This document shows, one piece after another, positions 1-12,371 of a DNA stretch of 64,000 bases. This DNA comes from Waltergamsia citrina (lineage: Eukaryota > Ascomycota > Sordariomycetes > Hypocreales > Bionectriaceae). The stretch covers positions 100,450-164,449 of the forward strand of contig JAKLNE010000067.1 in the NCBI GenBank assembly GCA_022814615.1. Reading direction: 5' to 3'. The translations under genes were made by a program, and so were the position numbers. Positions within the stretch are counted from its first letter, which is position 1. Every line of letters starts with the position of its first letter. The notes under the pieces were generated by a model. It saw nothing but the letters and a program-made list of their open reading frames with translations. It did not search any database and was not told the DNA's origin.

Positions 1-1502
1 CACGCCCGAGTTCTTCTGCCTCCCAGAGTTCTTGACAAATATCAATGACTATGACTTTGGCCGTCGTCAAAGTAATGGCGCCAAGGTCGATAACGTCGTC
101 TTGCCGCCGTGGGCTAAGGGCGACCCCAAGATCTTCATCGCCAAGCAGCGCGAAGCACTTGAGAGCCCGTATGTCAGTGAGAATCTTCACCACTGGATCG
201 ACTTGATTTTTGGCTATAAGCAGCGTGGTGAAGCCGCAGTCGAAAACATGAACGTTTTCCATCACCTGTCGTATGCTGGCGCAAGTGACTTGGACCGTAT
301 TACGGATGCGAACGAAAGAGCCATCACCGCTGGCGTGATCCACAACTTTGGACAGACGCCTCATCAGGTGTTCTCAAAGCCGCATCCTGCGAGGGAGCAG
401 GTTAGATGCCCGATTCGAAGACTAAACAATGCCTTGTTTTCTCTACAATGCATGCCAAATCCTCTTCTAGGTAAGTCAAAGCTTGTGATTCGCTGTTATC
501 GAAGTTTGTCTAACTTCGAATACAGAGAGTCGAGAACGTGTAGAATCCTTGATATATGCTCCCAAGCTTGATCGATTGCTCTGCGCTTCTCCTTTCCGCC
601 TCAACTTTCCACCGTATGACAAGTATCTTGAATGGGGATTTGCCGACAACAGTATCCGTTTCTTCTACGGAGATGGACGGAAGGTAAGATTTGACTTAAA
701 AGAAACAAAAAGCTTGGCTAACATTGAAAAGCTGGCTGGACTCTTCGAGAACCTCCACATCGGGCAAATATCATGTGCAATCTTTGCCGATTCAAAGACC
801 CTGATTACAGCCGGTGAAGACTGCGTGATTTCCGTCTTCACGATACAGACCTCGGCGAATAAACCAGTAGATGTCACACCCAAGACAAGCCTATTCGGGC
901 ACAAGACGCCTGTGACGAAGATCGCCGTCAGCAAGGCATTCAGCACATTTGTGACCGTCTCATCGGATGGACAAGCCCTCTTGTGGGATCTGAACCAATT
1001 GGCTTTTATTCGAAAGCTGCCTCTTGTCCGAGCTGTTGAAGACGCCAAGATCAACAACGTCACTGGCGAAATCATGCTGTGTTCAGGTCCCAATGTCCTG
1101 CTTTATACCCTCAATGGAGCTTTGATCCTCGACATGAACGTATGCTCAGATCGCGAGGATGAAGTTTATTCCTGCGCTTTCTACGAAGGCGCTGGAAATG
1201 AGTGGATCGAGGACCAGCTCATCTTTACTGGACATCGCAAGGGCCGAGTCAATGTATGGCGAAAGAGCATCAGCGGTCGGAAATGGACTTTGGATTTCAT
1301 GAGATGTCTGGATCACACCAGCGACAAAGAAGACGGTGGGAACTCAGAGGCAGGCATTACGTGCATTAGCCCAATGCCTACACGCTTATATACTGGAGAC
1401 GAAGACGGCCGTGTGGTGAGTCTCACTGATCATTTCAAAAATCATTTTGCCCAAGCTAACTAAAAGCAGTTCGAATGGAATTTCGCAGGCCGAGACAGAT
1501 AG
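1..1502 (+). CDS. BEACH-WD40 protein, 3' part (Beige/Bph1-like)
   Basis: This is the C-terminal part of a large BEACH-domain scaffold protein of the Beige/LYST/Bph1 family, which acts in membrane traffic; the 5' end lies outside the window. Exons are <1-470, 526-683, 732-1415 and 1470-1502, in frame from base 2. The BEACH core is visible as LPEFLTNINDYDFG, LPPWAKGDP, FVSENLHHWIDLIFGYKQRG-like text and NVFHHLSYAG, followed by FSKPHPAREQ. WD40-like repeats follow, with SSDGQALLWDL and YTGDEDGRVFEW near the end. The 48-bp intron at 684-731 is a multiple of three and could be read through, but splicing gives the expected GRK-LAGLFENLH junction. The last exon codes for only ten residues before TAG. 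Family assignment is firm; the exact orthologue is inferred. Confidence 0.93.
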
Positions 1503-1978
1503 AGCATGTCGTGGTCCAGCAGTAAAGCCCACAAGACATCGTCATGACCATGCCCAGAAAAGACCAAGAACGAAAACAAGAGAAACGATCAAAAAAAAAA
1601 AAGTGACTTTCGCATTTGATTGAGCGAATTGTACCTCGAGAGCATAAAGCTGCGGCGTTTTTTCCGGATGTTCGATTGTCAGCTACGAAAGCAAACGAGA
1701 GGGATATACGAGTAGGTATAGATATTGCCGAAAAACCCCTAGCACCACTGTTGAAAATAAAAACACAAGAACCGCAAGGAGAGCCAGTTGTTTTGGTAGT
1801 GTCAATTGAGTTTGGGATCCTCCTCGTTCTAATGGGGTGTCCGTGGCCTCAAAAACGCCCTATATGTACATTTGATTTCGATTCGGATTCGCCTGTTCGC
1901 ACTGCCCACCTCCGTCGTACATCCGCAGTTGCTGCTTAATTGTTTACAATTCCCTTGATATCTATATGTCCCACTCGA
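1503..1978. other. intergenic, convergent 3' ends
   Basis: This is the space between the stop codons of two convergent genes. It contains an A-rich run near 1591-1602 and no coding region I can support; it should hold the 3' UTRs of both neighbours. Confidence 0.6.
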
Positions 1979-2284
1979 TCATTCGTCGTCGTAACCGGTC
2001 AATTGTTTCCTCGGACCGCTGGGAACTAAGACAAAAACACCAAAGTTAGCATCATCCACCCAGCTCCTTCATATTGGGGAAGGGAAAGCTTTCGTACCAG
2101 GGTAGGTCGTCGGGATAGGCGGAGGGTCAAAGTCGCCGACACGGTAGCGAATCGTCTTGATAATAGGAATGGAGATCGGACCCGCGGCACCGATGATGAC
2201 GGACCAGAAGAGGGCGGGCTTCTCGCGGGCTGCCCAGGCGCAGTAGCGGAAGGGGGTGGACCAGAAGTGCGGTGCGGCCGACAT
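1979..2284 (-). CDS. NADH:ubiquinone oxidoreductase 9.5 kDa subunit
   Basis: This is a small accessory subunit of mitochondrial respiratory complex I (fungal NUO-9.5, NDUFA3-like). Exons are complement(2098-2284) and complement(1979-2025), giving 77 residues. The protein begins MSAAPHFWSTPFRYCAWAA, has a single hydrophobic segment (about residues 26-45) and then the DFDPPPIPTTYP motif typical of the family. Without splicing the frame would end in the unrelated tail GTKAFPSPI; removing the 72-bp intron 2026-2097 restores VPSGPRKQLTGYDDE, the expected C-terminus. The sequence just upstream of the ATG reads CTTACAG followed by GTCACC, so a 5' UTR intron (acceptor near 2291, possible donor at 2373) is likely. 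The gene is divergent from WBP1. Confidence 0.92.
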
Positions 2285-3127
2285 GGTGACCTGTAAGTTT
2301 CTCCTCGTGTTAGTTGAGGACTGGAGTTTGAGGATGGGCAGGGTGAGGGAGAGGCTGGAGTGGTGGGACGTACGCAATTGGGCGGCGGGTTGAGTTGGGT
2401 TGGTGGTGGTTTGGATTTGAGGGTGGAGCTGAGGTCGTGCGTGATGCGTGAGTTGATGATGGGCGGGTGGTCGTTTGGAGTAACTTCGGAAAAATGTGGC
2501 TCCGAGGGTTGGTCTAAGGTATCCTATCGGCAGGGACAGCACGTTAATACTGAGGTCCAAGGATTCATACAATGCAGCAAGATAATTATGAACTTGTCTG
2601 GTGACTTTCTAATCGTCTTAATAAGATAGCTTCTTTTGCATGAGACTCCATTTGCTGCGTTTCATCGTGGAGAAATGGCTTGAACCGGGTGCAATGAGTG
2701 GCTTAACGATTGTGTACCAAAGCATTCATTTGTTCTTTGAGATTATCAACTGTGCATGTTTGAGGATGTAAGTTAATTTCACTTCATCTTGATCAATCAA
2801 TTTTTTCATCATCTCTTGGTGATTTTTTAGTATAGATTTAAAGGCCAAAGTCATGGAGAGTCAAGCACTTTCTTTGCCTCTAACCTTGAAGCACTTTAAC
2901 CTCCCGCCGCCAGTTCTCCCACGCTAAACCCAATCCATCCCTTCCACACATACCTACCCCCCACAAAGCTGCAGGGGGCCCATTGGCGAGGCTACGTATC
3001 CAAAGCTCCTTGGGAAGCTTGTCAAATGTGAAAGAACAACCAAATCCACCCAAGACCTTTCCCGCCTTTCCACCTCCAGACCTGTCTCTTTTTTTCTACA
3101 ACCCGCAACTCACACAAAGCAAGCACG
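2285..3127. promoter_or_regulatory. divergent promoter region, NUO-9.5 / WBP1
   Basis: The region lies between two divergently transcribed genes. The NUO-9.5 side shows a likely leader intron (about 2291-2373, GTACGT..TACAG on the minus strand). The WBP1 side is pyrimidine-rich (CTCCCGCC, CCTTTCC tracts) shortly before the ATG, as is common in fungal leaders. I see no clear TATA box and no other gene. Confidence 0.5.
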
Positions 3128-4707
3128 ATGCGGTCGCTCCTCAGCGCTTTCGTGCTCCTTTTTGTGGCGGTCGTTTCGGCGGTAAGCACCTCGGGGAACC
3201 GGCTGCTTGTCATTGCGGACGACGTTGCCGATAAGGACGCCTATAGCAAGTTCTTTGAGGATGTGAAGGGTAAGGATGGCACCAGCTACAGCTCCTCCAA
3301 TTGGAGTTTTCTTTTTATTTGGAATGAGATTGCTGACATTGTGGTAGCGCGAGGGTTTGAAATCACATATGATACGCCGCGAAGCGAGGGTCTGTCACTA
3401 TTCCACCTCGGAGAGCGAACTTACGATCATTTGCTTCTTCTACCGACCAAGGTTAAGGGTACGTTTCCCTTTGATATCAATCGCAATGTTTTAACGTGTC
3501 CTAACAATGGCTACAGCACTTGGTCCGAAGCTGACCCCCAACATCCTCGTCAACTTCGTCAACGCCCAAGGCAACATCCTCGTCGCCCAATCCTCCTCCC
3601 AACCCTCCTCCACCTCCGTCGTCTCCTTCCTCAGCGAGCTCGGCATCTCCCTCCCCGCAGAGCGCACCGGCCTCGTCGTCGACCACTTCAACTTCGATAC
3701 CGTCTCCGCCTCCGAAAAGCACGATGTTCTCGTCCTCGACGCCCCCGCTCCCATCCGCTCTGGCGTGAAGCCTTTCTTCTCCTCCGCCGCTGAGGACACT
3801 GTCCTTGCTCTGCCCCGCAGCGTTGGCCACGTTTTGGGTTCGGGACAGCTGCTGACGCCTATTCTGCGTGCGCCGGCTACAGCTTATAGCTACAATCCTA
3901 AGGAGCAGACGGAGGTTGTTGACCCGGAGGAGCTGTTTGGCGTGGGCTCGCAGTTGGCGCTTTCTTCGGCTTTCCAGGCGCGTAACTCTGCTCGTGTCGC
4001 TGTTCTTGGCTCGGCCGAGATGCTGCAGGATAAGTGGATTGAGGCCAAGGTTCAGCGCTCGGGGGATAAGAAGAAGGTTGTTGCTGGAAACCGCGAGTTT
4101 GCCAAGACCTTGTCTGGTTGGGCTTTCCAGGAGATTGGCGTTCTGAGGGTGAACAACATTGAGCATCAGCTCAAGGGCGATGAAGAGAAGAACCCCGAGA
4201 TCTACCGTATCAAGAACGAAGTGGTGAGTATACCTACTTTCTCTTGTTCTACTCTTCGAGCAGCAGCTAATCATGATTCAATGGCAGTCTTACAGCATTT
4301 CCGTATCCGAATACTCCTGGGACAGCTGGCACCCCTTCAACGTTCCCGCCTCCGACGCCCTCCAGCTCGAATTCTCCATGCTCTCCCCCTTCCTCCGCCT
4401 CGACCTCCAGCCCATCAACTCCACCGCCGACGCTACAGTCTTTGGCACCTCCTTCATGACGCCCGACCAGCACGGCATCTTCAACTTCCGCATCAACTAC
4501 AAGCGGCCCTTCTTCACCTACGTCGACGAGAAGAATACCGTCAGTGTTCGGCACATGGCTCATGATGAATGGCCCCGCAGCTTTGTCATTTCAGGTGCTT
4601 GGCCGTGGATCTCGGGTATTGGAGCCACGGTGACTGGGTTCCTTGCTTTCTGCGCTATCTGGGTCCACAGCAAGCCTGCTCCCAGTGACAACAAGAAGAA
4701 GCAGTAA
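3128..4707 (+). CDS. WBP1: Oligosaccharyltransferase 48 kDa subunit (Wbp1/OST48)
   Basis: This is an essential subunit of the ER oligosaccharyltransferase complex, which transfers the lipid-linked glycan to Asn-X-Ser/Thr of nascent proteins. Exons are 3128-3269, 3348-3458, 3517-4223 and 4288-4707, giving 459 residues, a normal family length. An N-terminal signal peptide (MRSLLSAFVLLFVAVVSAV) is followed by GNRLLVIADD and by YDTPRSEGLSLF, typical of the family start. Near the C-terminus one membrane span (about WISGIGATVTGFLAFCAIWV) is followed by a short cytosolic tail ending KKKQ, which fits a dilysine ER-retrieval signal. Introns of 78, 58 and 64 bp all join in frame. Confidence 0.95.
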
Positions 4708-6878
4708 ACAGACAGAGGAGGAGTTTCAATGTACCATGTAGAAAAAAAGAGCTTTGAAATTAGGACGATGATTTGGAATGGAATGGAAGTGTCAGCGGGA
4801 AAATGTGGCACTGAGGGAGCTAAAGTGTATCTTGAAGAAGCAAGCATAAAAAGTGAATGATAGACCTCTTTTGAACCAAGGCAGATCTCATTGGGTGTGG
4901 TGATTGATGTGTACCACAGAAGTACATCCGAATATGTGAGTTGCGGTCCTCGTGCAACTTATGTTCCATGCCTTCTGGATATAATCGCAACCTGTCCAGA
5001 AGTTGGTGTCACTCACGCATGACAGCATAGTTGAAGGGCTTTGCAATCTTTCTATTTTACTATCTACCCCCAACACAAAGAAAAATTACATCGAAATGCT
5101 CAGAGGTCCTCAGATCAGCTCTCTTGTGTTCTCACCGGCAACTCGCGCCAAGGAGAATCCTCCAGACGCACGCAAGCTTCTGCTCTGAGTCCGATCTCCC
5201 CCCTTGAGGAGGACTCAGGACAGAAGCTCACATGCCAATGGAGGCCTCGCGGACGCTGCTGCCTGCAAATTTGGCTTTTCGGACTTCGAATCATCACCGG
5301 TTCTAAGCATTTTTCGTAGATTTGCCCCTCGCGTAGTGCCCCCTCCGCCCATCGTGAACGCCGTCCTCCGTGTTTCCACCCCTTCATGTTAAGTCCAAGC
5401 CTGCTCCGATTGAAAACTATGATTCAAGTTCATGAGCACGTTACCATCCAACCGGTGAGACAGTGGGATCGAAGGTGCTTCTGAGAAGAAGGGTGTCGGT
5501 CATGGCGGCTGCAAAGAACTCAGAAGGGATAGCACAAGAGGTTCACGCCGCGCAGGCAGAGGCAACACTGGAGAGGATCATCGACCGTCCACTTGACAGA
5601 CATCGATGCAAAGTCGGCTCAGATTTCTGTTCTTTCAAAGAAAGCTCGCACACTTCCCCAGACCGGAGGGTTCTTGAACCGGTCTTCTGTTTTGAAGGGG
5701 TATCGCGTAGATTGTGTGTACAGATATCATCCTAGCCAAAGGAAGGGAAACGAGCAAGGTATCTATCTAAGTGTTGGGAGGGAGTGCTAGCTAGAGTCAA
5801 TGCATGAAGGGAACATGGTCACTGGGTCACTTGAGAAGGAATCAACGTCTCAGCAGAGTCAGCATTCCCCAATCCGCCGCCCCAAGGAGCGCATAACAGT
5901 GCAGATTGTGAAGCCGAGCTGCAGAGAGGAGATCTATCTGAACAAGTCGAGGCAAGGCTGATTCGAGCACGAAAGCAAAGAGGCAGAAGAAGAGGGTGGG
6001 AGAAAGAAGACGTAGGGCTCAGACGGACCTGTCAGAGTTCCCTCCCTGGTGGCGTCTTATGTGAAACTCGGTTCTTTGCGCTTTGGGTTCTGGCGGGGGG
6101 AATCATCGTCGAGGTCAAATCATCACTACCCTCCCCTTGCCCCTGGGGATCGGGGTCTGGGTTCTGGCAAGAGGATGAAGGAAAAGAGAGAAGAAGAGAG
6201 GAAGATGTGGCGGGGGAAAAGGAGATATAAGTACTTTTCCAGCCTGCTGCCTGGGAGCTGGCTGATTGCGCAATTGCCCAAATTCATGAGGGCGTTCCTT
6301 CCTCGTTGCAAGACTTCTTGCAAACACTTCTCGCTAATGCTGCGCTCTGGTTGGCCGACGCGAGGAGATATGACGTTTGCGCAGCGCGTTGCCTGAGAAA
6401 AATGGCTGCCAAGTGAGTGCAAGCAAGTGCGAGTGATTGCGAGCCGGCTGATTGGAAAGTGACAGCTGCTGGGCAGGTGCAAATCAGCTAGATCAGTGAG
6501 AGGGAAGGAACGGCATCACCAACTGTGGAGATGGTGTTGCGGCTCTCAAGAGTGAAGTTGCCAGTGAGCTTGGGAGACGCGCCGCCTGCATGTGTTACCG
6601 TACTCGTGGGGCACAGACACGGCAGCCAATTGGTCCACCATTGACTCCAGGGTCTGTCGGCTTAAGTTGTCTGCTGGCCGCACCACAGCACAGGGTCAGG
6701 CTAAGTAAGGCTGGCTGGCTGGCTAGCACCCAATTCTGGCAACCCAGCGGCTGAACTGAAATCTTGAAAGTCTTTGATGCGACAATCACGACATTCGGCG
6801 CAAGCTTCGCCAGATCACAACTACAGTACCTAGCCACACGTAGCTGACGTCCCAGCACGTCGCTCGAAATCCGCAAAG
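4708..6878. other. intergenic, no gene supported
   Basis: About 2.2 kb between WBP1 and ISY1. Only short unconvincing open frames occur (for example 5463-5735, 6049-6396 and 6595-6897). They carry no recognisable motif and no clear intron links. It contains the WBP1 3' UTR and the ISY1 promoter. Confidence 0.5.
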
Positions 6879-7663
6879 ATGGTACATTTTCTCTCATCGC
6901 ATCGCCCGCAAGACACCCCAGCTAATATTCGCAGGCGCGCAATTCAGAAAAGGCCCAGTCCATGCTGTTCCGCTTCCGCGAAGCGCAAGCAGCCGACTTG
7001 GGCATCGTCGACGCCGGACGCGCACGCCGCCCCAAGATGATCACCGAGGTCGAGACCGTCCAGGCGTGCGAGAAGTGGCGTGGCCAGGTCGTCAAGGAGA
7101 TTTCGCGCAAGATGAGCCGCATACAGGAACCCGCCCTCAGCGACTACCAGATCCGCGACCTCAACGATGAGCTCAACAAGCTGATGCGGGAGAAGCACAT
7201 GTGGGAAGTGCAAATACGTAATTTAGGCGGGCCGAATTATATGCGCGGAGGTGGCAAGATGTACGATGAGCAAGGGAGGGAGATACCCGGTGGCGGCAAA
7301 GGCTACAAATATTTTGGAAGAGCGAGGGATCTGCCTGGAGTGAAGGAGCTGTTTGAAGCAGCCAAGTCAAAGGGCGACGAGAAGCCGCTGGAGGAGAGCA
7401 AGGAACTACGAAAGATGGTCGATGCGGCGTACTACGGTTGGGCGCCTAACGAGGAGGACGAGACACTATTGCAGTACGAGGCCGAGAAGGAAAGGCAGGC
7501 GGTGGCACACATGCTGGAGAATGGCGCTCAAGAGGCACCAGAAGGCTGGGTGTCGCTACCAGGAGATGTCGGCGATGGACGAGCCTGGGACCTACCGACG
7601 CTGGAAGAGGTCCAAGAAGAGTTGATTGAGCGGAGGAGAAAGAAGCTTCTGGATCAGATTTGA
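6879..7663 (+). CDS. ISY1: Pre-mRNA splicing factor Isy1
   Basis: This is a component of the NineTeen (Prp19-associated) spliceosomal complex. The protein is 243 residues, close to the family length. The open frame from 6962 lacks the true N-terminus. Splicing a 3-nt first coding exon (ATG alone, 6879-6881) over the 53-bp intron 6882-6934 to 6935-7663 gives MARNSEKAQSMLFRFREAQA, the highly conserved Isy1 start. Further family text includes IVDAGRARRPKMI, ALSDYQIRDLNDE, LGGPNYMRGG, GYKYFGRARDLPGV and the Tyr-rich AAYYGWAPNEED. The C-terminal helix is rich in charged residues (EELIERRRKKLLDQI). The initiation codon being cut off from the rest of the gene is the only oddity. Confidence 0.95.
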
Positions 7664-9644
7664 ACGTCTCATCCCATATTGAGTCTTTTTTTGTTTTTTT
7701 TTTTTTTTTTTTTTTGCTGAGCCAGGGTCTCTGTCCCGGATATCGAAATGGTCCTCCAGATCAACTGCGACTACAAGCGATCAAAAGTGACTGAGGAAGC
7801 ATTTTTGAGGGCCGAATGAGCACGACTTTTATATGATGCGACCAGAATCTTACTGTGGTCTTGTCATCCAGACATGATGAGCGAGCAGCTCAGCGGTTAG
7901 TATCTGAGGACAGAGCGGGCGGCGATGGTGGATCAAGGAGCCTCTTCGATTCACGTTCAAACAATCGAGCGTTGGACGGATAGTTAGGAACAACGCAAAA
8001 TGGCGCAGTAGGGATATGCATATAGGTTTAAGGAGTTACTTGCGATTATTCATTCTAGCAGGATATCATCATTCAATGGTCTCAATGGTAAAATTCATGG
8101 CTTTTACATCTGAACAGCCGGTGGCCCAACTCTGCGGTTGCTTCATCTCTACATGAAAATAGTGCAGGTGTCATATCGTCGAGTCTCAACTGGCTACCTA
8201 GTAATCATCCGTCAAGCGACCTCACTTTTACCTACCCTATGTGATATAGCCTTCATCGAGCAAATATAGATCTAGAGCCATCGAGATTCCCGATGGGAAG
8301 GTTGGTCAGCTGCGGGAGATCTACAGGACATCGACATTCGCCTATTTGGCGATTTTCATCGATGTAAAATTGGCTGCGCATTGCCCAATTGAGATTGCTG
8401 CGTAACAGTGGCTGACAAAAGCGGCGGGTGTGGACGAGTCTTAGCGCCGACTAGCCATTAAACGGGCAAATGTCTTGCATGCCGCTAAGACGCTCGTGTC
8501 ACCTGAAGCAGCTTCTCATGAACGCGTCTCATGTTACTCGAGGGTTCACTTTGGAGAGATGTTATCGTGTTGAATAACCGCAAAGAAGAAGCACAACTAC
8601 ATCACTTGCCAGGGGCACTTCTGGTGAACGTCTTGTCCTGCGTCATTATGGATCTGAACGAGGATTAAGTGACCCTCGTAACAATATCTATCACTCGTTC
8701 TTGTACAGAATGTCTTCAGCGACAAGGGCTCCCCTAAGTTACGAGCAGTAGTAGTACTGGCTAGTCTCATTGGCGGCGGGTTTGAAACAGTGCAAGACTG
8801 CTGATCGTTATTATCAATTTTTCCCCCAGACTGGAGTGACCTGAAGCCCACCCTGATTGGCTGGTTAGGCGGCCAGCGCCTGCCTTAGGCAAATTGCGGT
8901 TCTTGGAGCGGGTCCTATCAGGAATCAGGGGTTTTATCACTCTCTTCCACGGTATTTTTATTATTACTTGAAAGTATTCGAGACAGCAGACAGGGGGATC
9001 GTAGCCTTGGCTTGCCTGTACGACGAGTAGTTCGATTGTTGTTCGGTCGTTCGTCTCTTCGTCCTCCATCTTCTTCAACCTCCTTTTCGAGCGTCGTGTA
9101 TTCACGCTTTGTCTGTCCTTACCTACTCTATACCTTCATCCTTATTCGCCTCTTATTCATATCTTATTTTCTGCCTCGCGTTCGATAAACTATTCAATTG
9201 AGAGAGCCTGTCCTTTACGATCCCTCCTGTTCACCAATCGCGTACGACAACTGTTGAATACGACCCTGCCATCCTTACCCCTGTCGCCATCGCCTGAACC
9301 CCCCCGCGGATGCGCCGACGTACCCCTGAGCCAAGCCAACGCTCAAGGTCACCATCTGGTTAAAGCTGGTCTGGTCGGGCATCGTGGGAGATCTCTTCCA
9401 CTATCATCATCTCAAGCGAAGCTCTCGTACGCGGCACGTTCCGCTTGTACTGTAGTAGTTTGCGCATGTTGCGCCACCGCGAGCGTGTTCGTAGCCTATC
9501 CACCAGGCGTGTCAGTCGACTTCAATCGTTCTCTCGTTTAATGTGTTAATACGCCCAATTTAAACCCCTCTCACCATCACAATACGCACTACCAACTGAT
9601 CAGAGGGACCTTTCAGAGGCCCCTTGACCTAGACTGCCGTCAAC
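7664..9644. other. intergenic and long leader of the 9645 gene
   Basis: The stretch begins with a T-rich tract (about 7687-7715) behind ISY1. From about 9040 to 9644 the plus strand becomes pyrimidine-rich (TCGTCTCTTCGTCCTCC and similar), as in long fungal 5' leaders. I see no supportable gene; the minus-strand open frame 8767-9105 overlaps this leader and looks fortuitous. Confidence 0.5.
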
Positions 9645-11977
9645 ATGGTCTCCTTCTTCGGACTCAGATTTGGGTCCGACAAGAAGAAGCTACAGTAAGA
9701 TCATCTATACACAAGCTCCCCTGCTTTTCACTAACCTCGCCCAGGGAGAAGCAGCAGGAAGCGGAAAAGTCGGCCAAGAAATGGAAGAAGGGCGCTGGGA
9801 AGAGTATCGATTCCGATTTATCTTTTGGCACCACCTTCCCGCCTCCTCAACGGCCATCCTCTCGACCAGGAAGCAGCAATTCGATCCGCAGCACCAAACT
9901 TTTCCGAGCGCCATTTGCCAATGCCGAAGCGACTTCGTCCATGGTTGACCTCGCCCCTCCTTCGGCACGGAGACCTAGTGTTGCTAGCCTGCGTCAAGTG
10001 GCATCGAACTCGCATTTGAAGGGTGGAAGGGCGCATATCTCAGGACCTCTTGGTCCGCCTGTATCTCTGCCTCTGGGAGCAGAGCCTGGATCGGCTGTTA
10101 GGCCTGGTACAGCTGGGTCCTCGAAGAAGGAATGGGTAAATCCGCTGGACGTTCACTTTGGCAAGGACATGCCCAGCGCCCGCCCGCACACATCTGGTGG
10201 ACCTGCCGCCGCAAAGAGTCAATTGACCCAGTTTGACTTCGATATTGGCGCCAAGCATGGCAGCGTTAGCACGGCAGCCAGCAATGATATTGGCCCAAAC
10301 GGCTACCCATCGCCACCACCTTCTGAGAAGAGCCTTGACCAGCCCCTAACACGTGTCAGCACAGAGCCCAAGCTGGGTCAAGCATCCAAGCCGCCGGCTC
10401 CTAGCTCCTTGCGCAGAGTGAATACTGCTGAGCCGACGGCTCTCCCCAGTCCTGCGGCTAGTGTGGAGCGATTAGATGCACCGGTGGTCCGGAACGTGCT
10501 GGCCAAACGCGAGACTATGACTTTCCACTCGCCACGTCGACGAAGCTTCAACAGGCAAGTTGATGACGGAGTCACGAAGAGGGAACAACCCAAGAGGTCG
10601 GAGAAGGAAAGGGAAGAGATTAAGAAGAGAAGGCAGACAGAAGGCTTCGAGGGGAACTTTTCAGCATTCAACTTTGGGGGGCCCCCGCCAATCGACACCT
10701 CGATGCCGCTTCCCACCCCGGCGGATTCTCCTATCTCCCCTTTTAGTCGCTCAGACCGACCGGAAAGTCCTGCTGAACCAAAGCGATCGAGCCCACTGAC
10801 GAATGAGAAGAAGACGGCGGGGGAGAGGGGGATGAGTGTGCCTATGACTGCGGATGATCTTCCCGATGACGAAGCCGTGGGATATCAATTAACGACAAGC
10901 CAGAGCACTCCCGGCAAGATTTATCATCCGATCGAGAGTAACGAGTCCATTCGCGACGATACGACGTCGCTAAGCAGCTTCCAGCACAGCCAGAACGCTC
11001 CCTCTATCGATTCTCTATCGCACCCTGCAAGGCCTCGCATGGATTCTGACACGCGTTGTCCCGGTACTCCGACTGCTCTGCAAGCGTCGCCTCCCCTGTC
11101 AGATGGGAACATCACCCGCTCTCTCAACTATCAAAGTCCCAAGTCCTCTTTCAAGCTGGAGGATGCTCCACCTCCAAAGATCAACCCGGATCGCCGGCCA
11201 TCGAGCCCGTTAGCGTCACGACCACAGATGGAAGGCGATTTCCCGGTCACAAAGGGTCTCCCAAGAGGCCGTCGGCGAGCCGAGTCGCCAAGCTCCCAGC
11301 GTGGTCGATCGCCCGAGCGATTCGATGAAGCACCACCGCCCAAGTTGAACCCAGACCGTCGCTCACAAAGTCCGTTATCTTCAAGACAACCTATTGCTGG
11401 AGACTTCCCCGTCAGCAAAGGACTACCACGAGGCCGCCGCCCGGGTCCTGGCTCACCCCCGATTACGCCAGTTTCTGTATATGGGAATGTTCCGCCTCCG
11501 CGACCTCCTCGTGAGAGCGAAGGCGTGACTACTCTGCCAGGTTGGGCAGACCGTTCGGAGAAGCACATGTCTGCGATGGTTGCCCCTCTGCTCCCTAGCA
11601 ACACGAGCGAGGCAGATTCGAGCGATCACTGGTCTATAAGCAACCCGGCTTCAGGCGCACCATCGCTTTCGCCGCCTCGACTTCCCAGCCCGACTTTCTC
11701 GTCTTTGGAAGAGTCCCTGGGCGAGGACTTGACCAAGACGTTCGAGCTCGAAGTCAACAGCAGCCCGCAGCAGAGTCATCCGAGGCCGATGATCTCACCC
11801 GTTTTGAGTGAATTTGGTATGCGAAGGGGTGATGGCAGGGACAGCCCTTTGAGGACGGAGGCGAAGAAGGCTCCTCCTAGGCCTGCCCCTGTCACGCTGC
11901 CACCGTCGAATAGCGGGACGCCCACGGGAAGCATCAAATCACCGACGAGCGGCCACTTCTCTCCGGGGTTCATCTAG
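9645..11977 (+). CDS. Disordered Ser/Pro-rich protein, function unknown
   Basis: I do not recognise a named family. Exons 9645-9694 and 9745-11977 (intron 9695-9744, GTAAGA..CCCAG) give 760 residues. The start MVSFFGLRFGSDKKKLQ runs into a Lys-rich stretch (KSAKKWKKGAGKS). The remainder is low-complexity Ser, Pro and Arg with many SP and RP dipeptides, suggesting an intrinsically disordered scaffold with many possible phosphosites. Two near-copies of a segment (APPPKxNPDRR .. GDFPVxKGLPRGRR) sit 55 residues apart. A polyproline PPPRPPRES patch could bind SH3 domains. No membrane span or catalytic motif is visible. The first intron is needed to reach an ATG, since the long frame otherwise starts late at 9941. 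Confidence 0.85.
11162..11440 (+). repeat. coding tandem repeat, period 165 bp
   Basis: Two copies (about 11162-11275 and 11327-11440) encode DAPPPKINPDRR..GDFPVTKGLPRGRR and EAPPPKLNPDRR..GDFPVSKGLPRGRR. The offset is 165 nt, exactly 55 codons, so the duplication keeps frame. The DNA has diverged more than the protein, which suggests selection on the residues. Confidence 0.85.
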
Positions 11978-12262
11978 TGAAGATCATGGCTTACTGGGCC
12001 ATATGATCGATTTTGATGTGGCCCATTGTGCCACTCAACTTTATGATATGTTCATGCGTATATACATCTGCATATTCATTCATATATCTTGCGTTCTTGT
12101 TCTTGCTGTTGGGTAGCGTGGAGTGGTTGCATTTCCCAGGTCATATTTTCCTTTGAGCATACATCTTTTGTACATACATTTCCTCTCATTGTATCCAAAA
12201 GGGAGATAACATACTTTTCATTTTTCCATTTCAGTTCATGCAGATAATTACCCGAATAATGA

Positions 12263-12340
12263 CCCCCGACAAAACTTGCTGTCCTGATCCGTTTCTAGTG
12301 CAATGCCTGAGCTCTCGCTGCTTTAACCTAAGCAGAATAC
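12263..12340 (+). repeat. dispersed repeat copy A
   Basis: The segment CCCCGACAAAACTTGC..GATCCGTTTCT..CCTGAGCT..CGCTGCTTTAACCT..AGCAGAAT matches 18750-18827 at roughly four of five positions. It ends shortly before the AAA pseudogene, in the same orientation. Otherwise 11978-12371 contains the 3' UTR of the upstream gene and nothing else I recognise. Confidence 0.75.
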
Positions 12341-12371
12341 ACTCGACGGTGTAGCATCCTAAAAATACCGT

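Noticed and set aside
3501..4274. Long minus-strand open frame across WBP1
   Set aside because: It is antisense to the conserved WBP1 exon, with low-complexity Gly/Glu text and no motif.
8767..9105. Minus-strand open frame of 112 codons
   Set aside because: It overlaps the pyrimidine-rich leader of the 9645 gene and has no recognisable motif.
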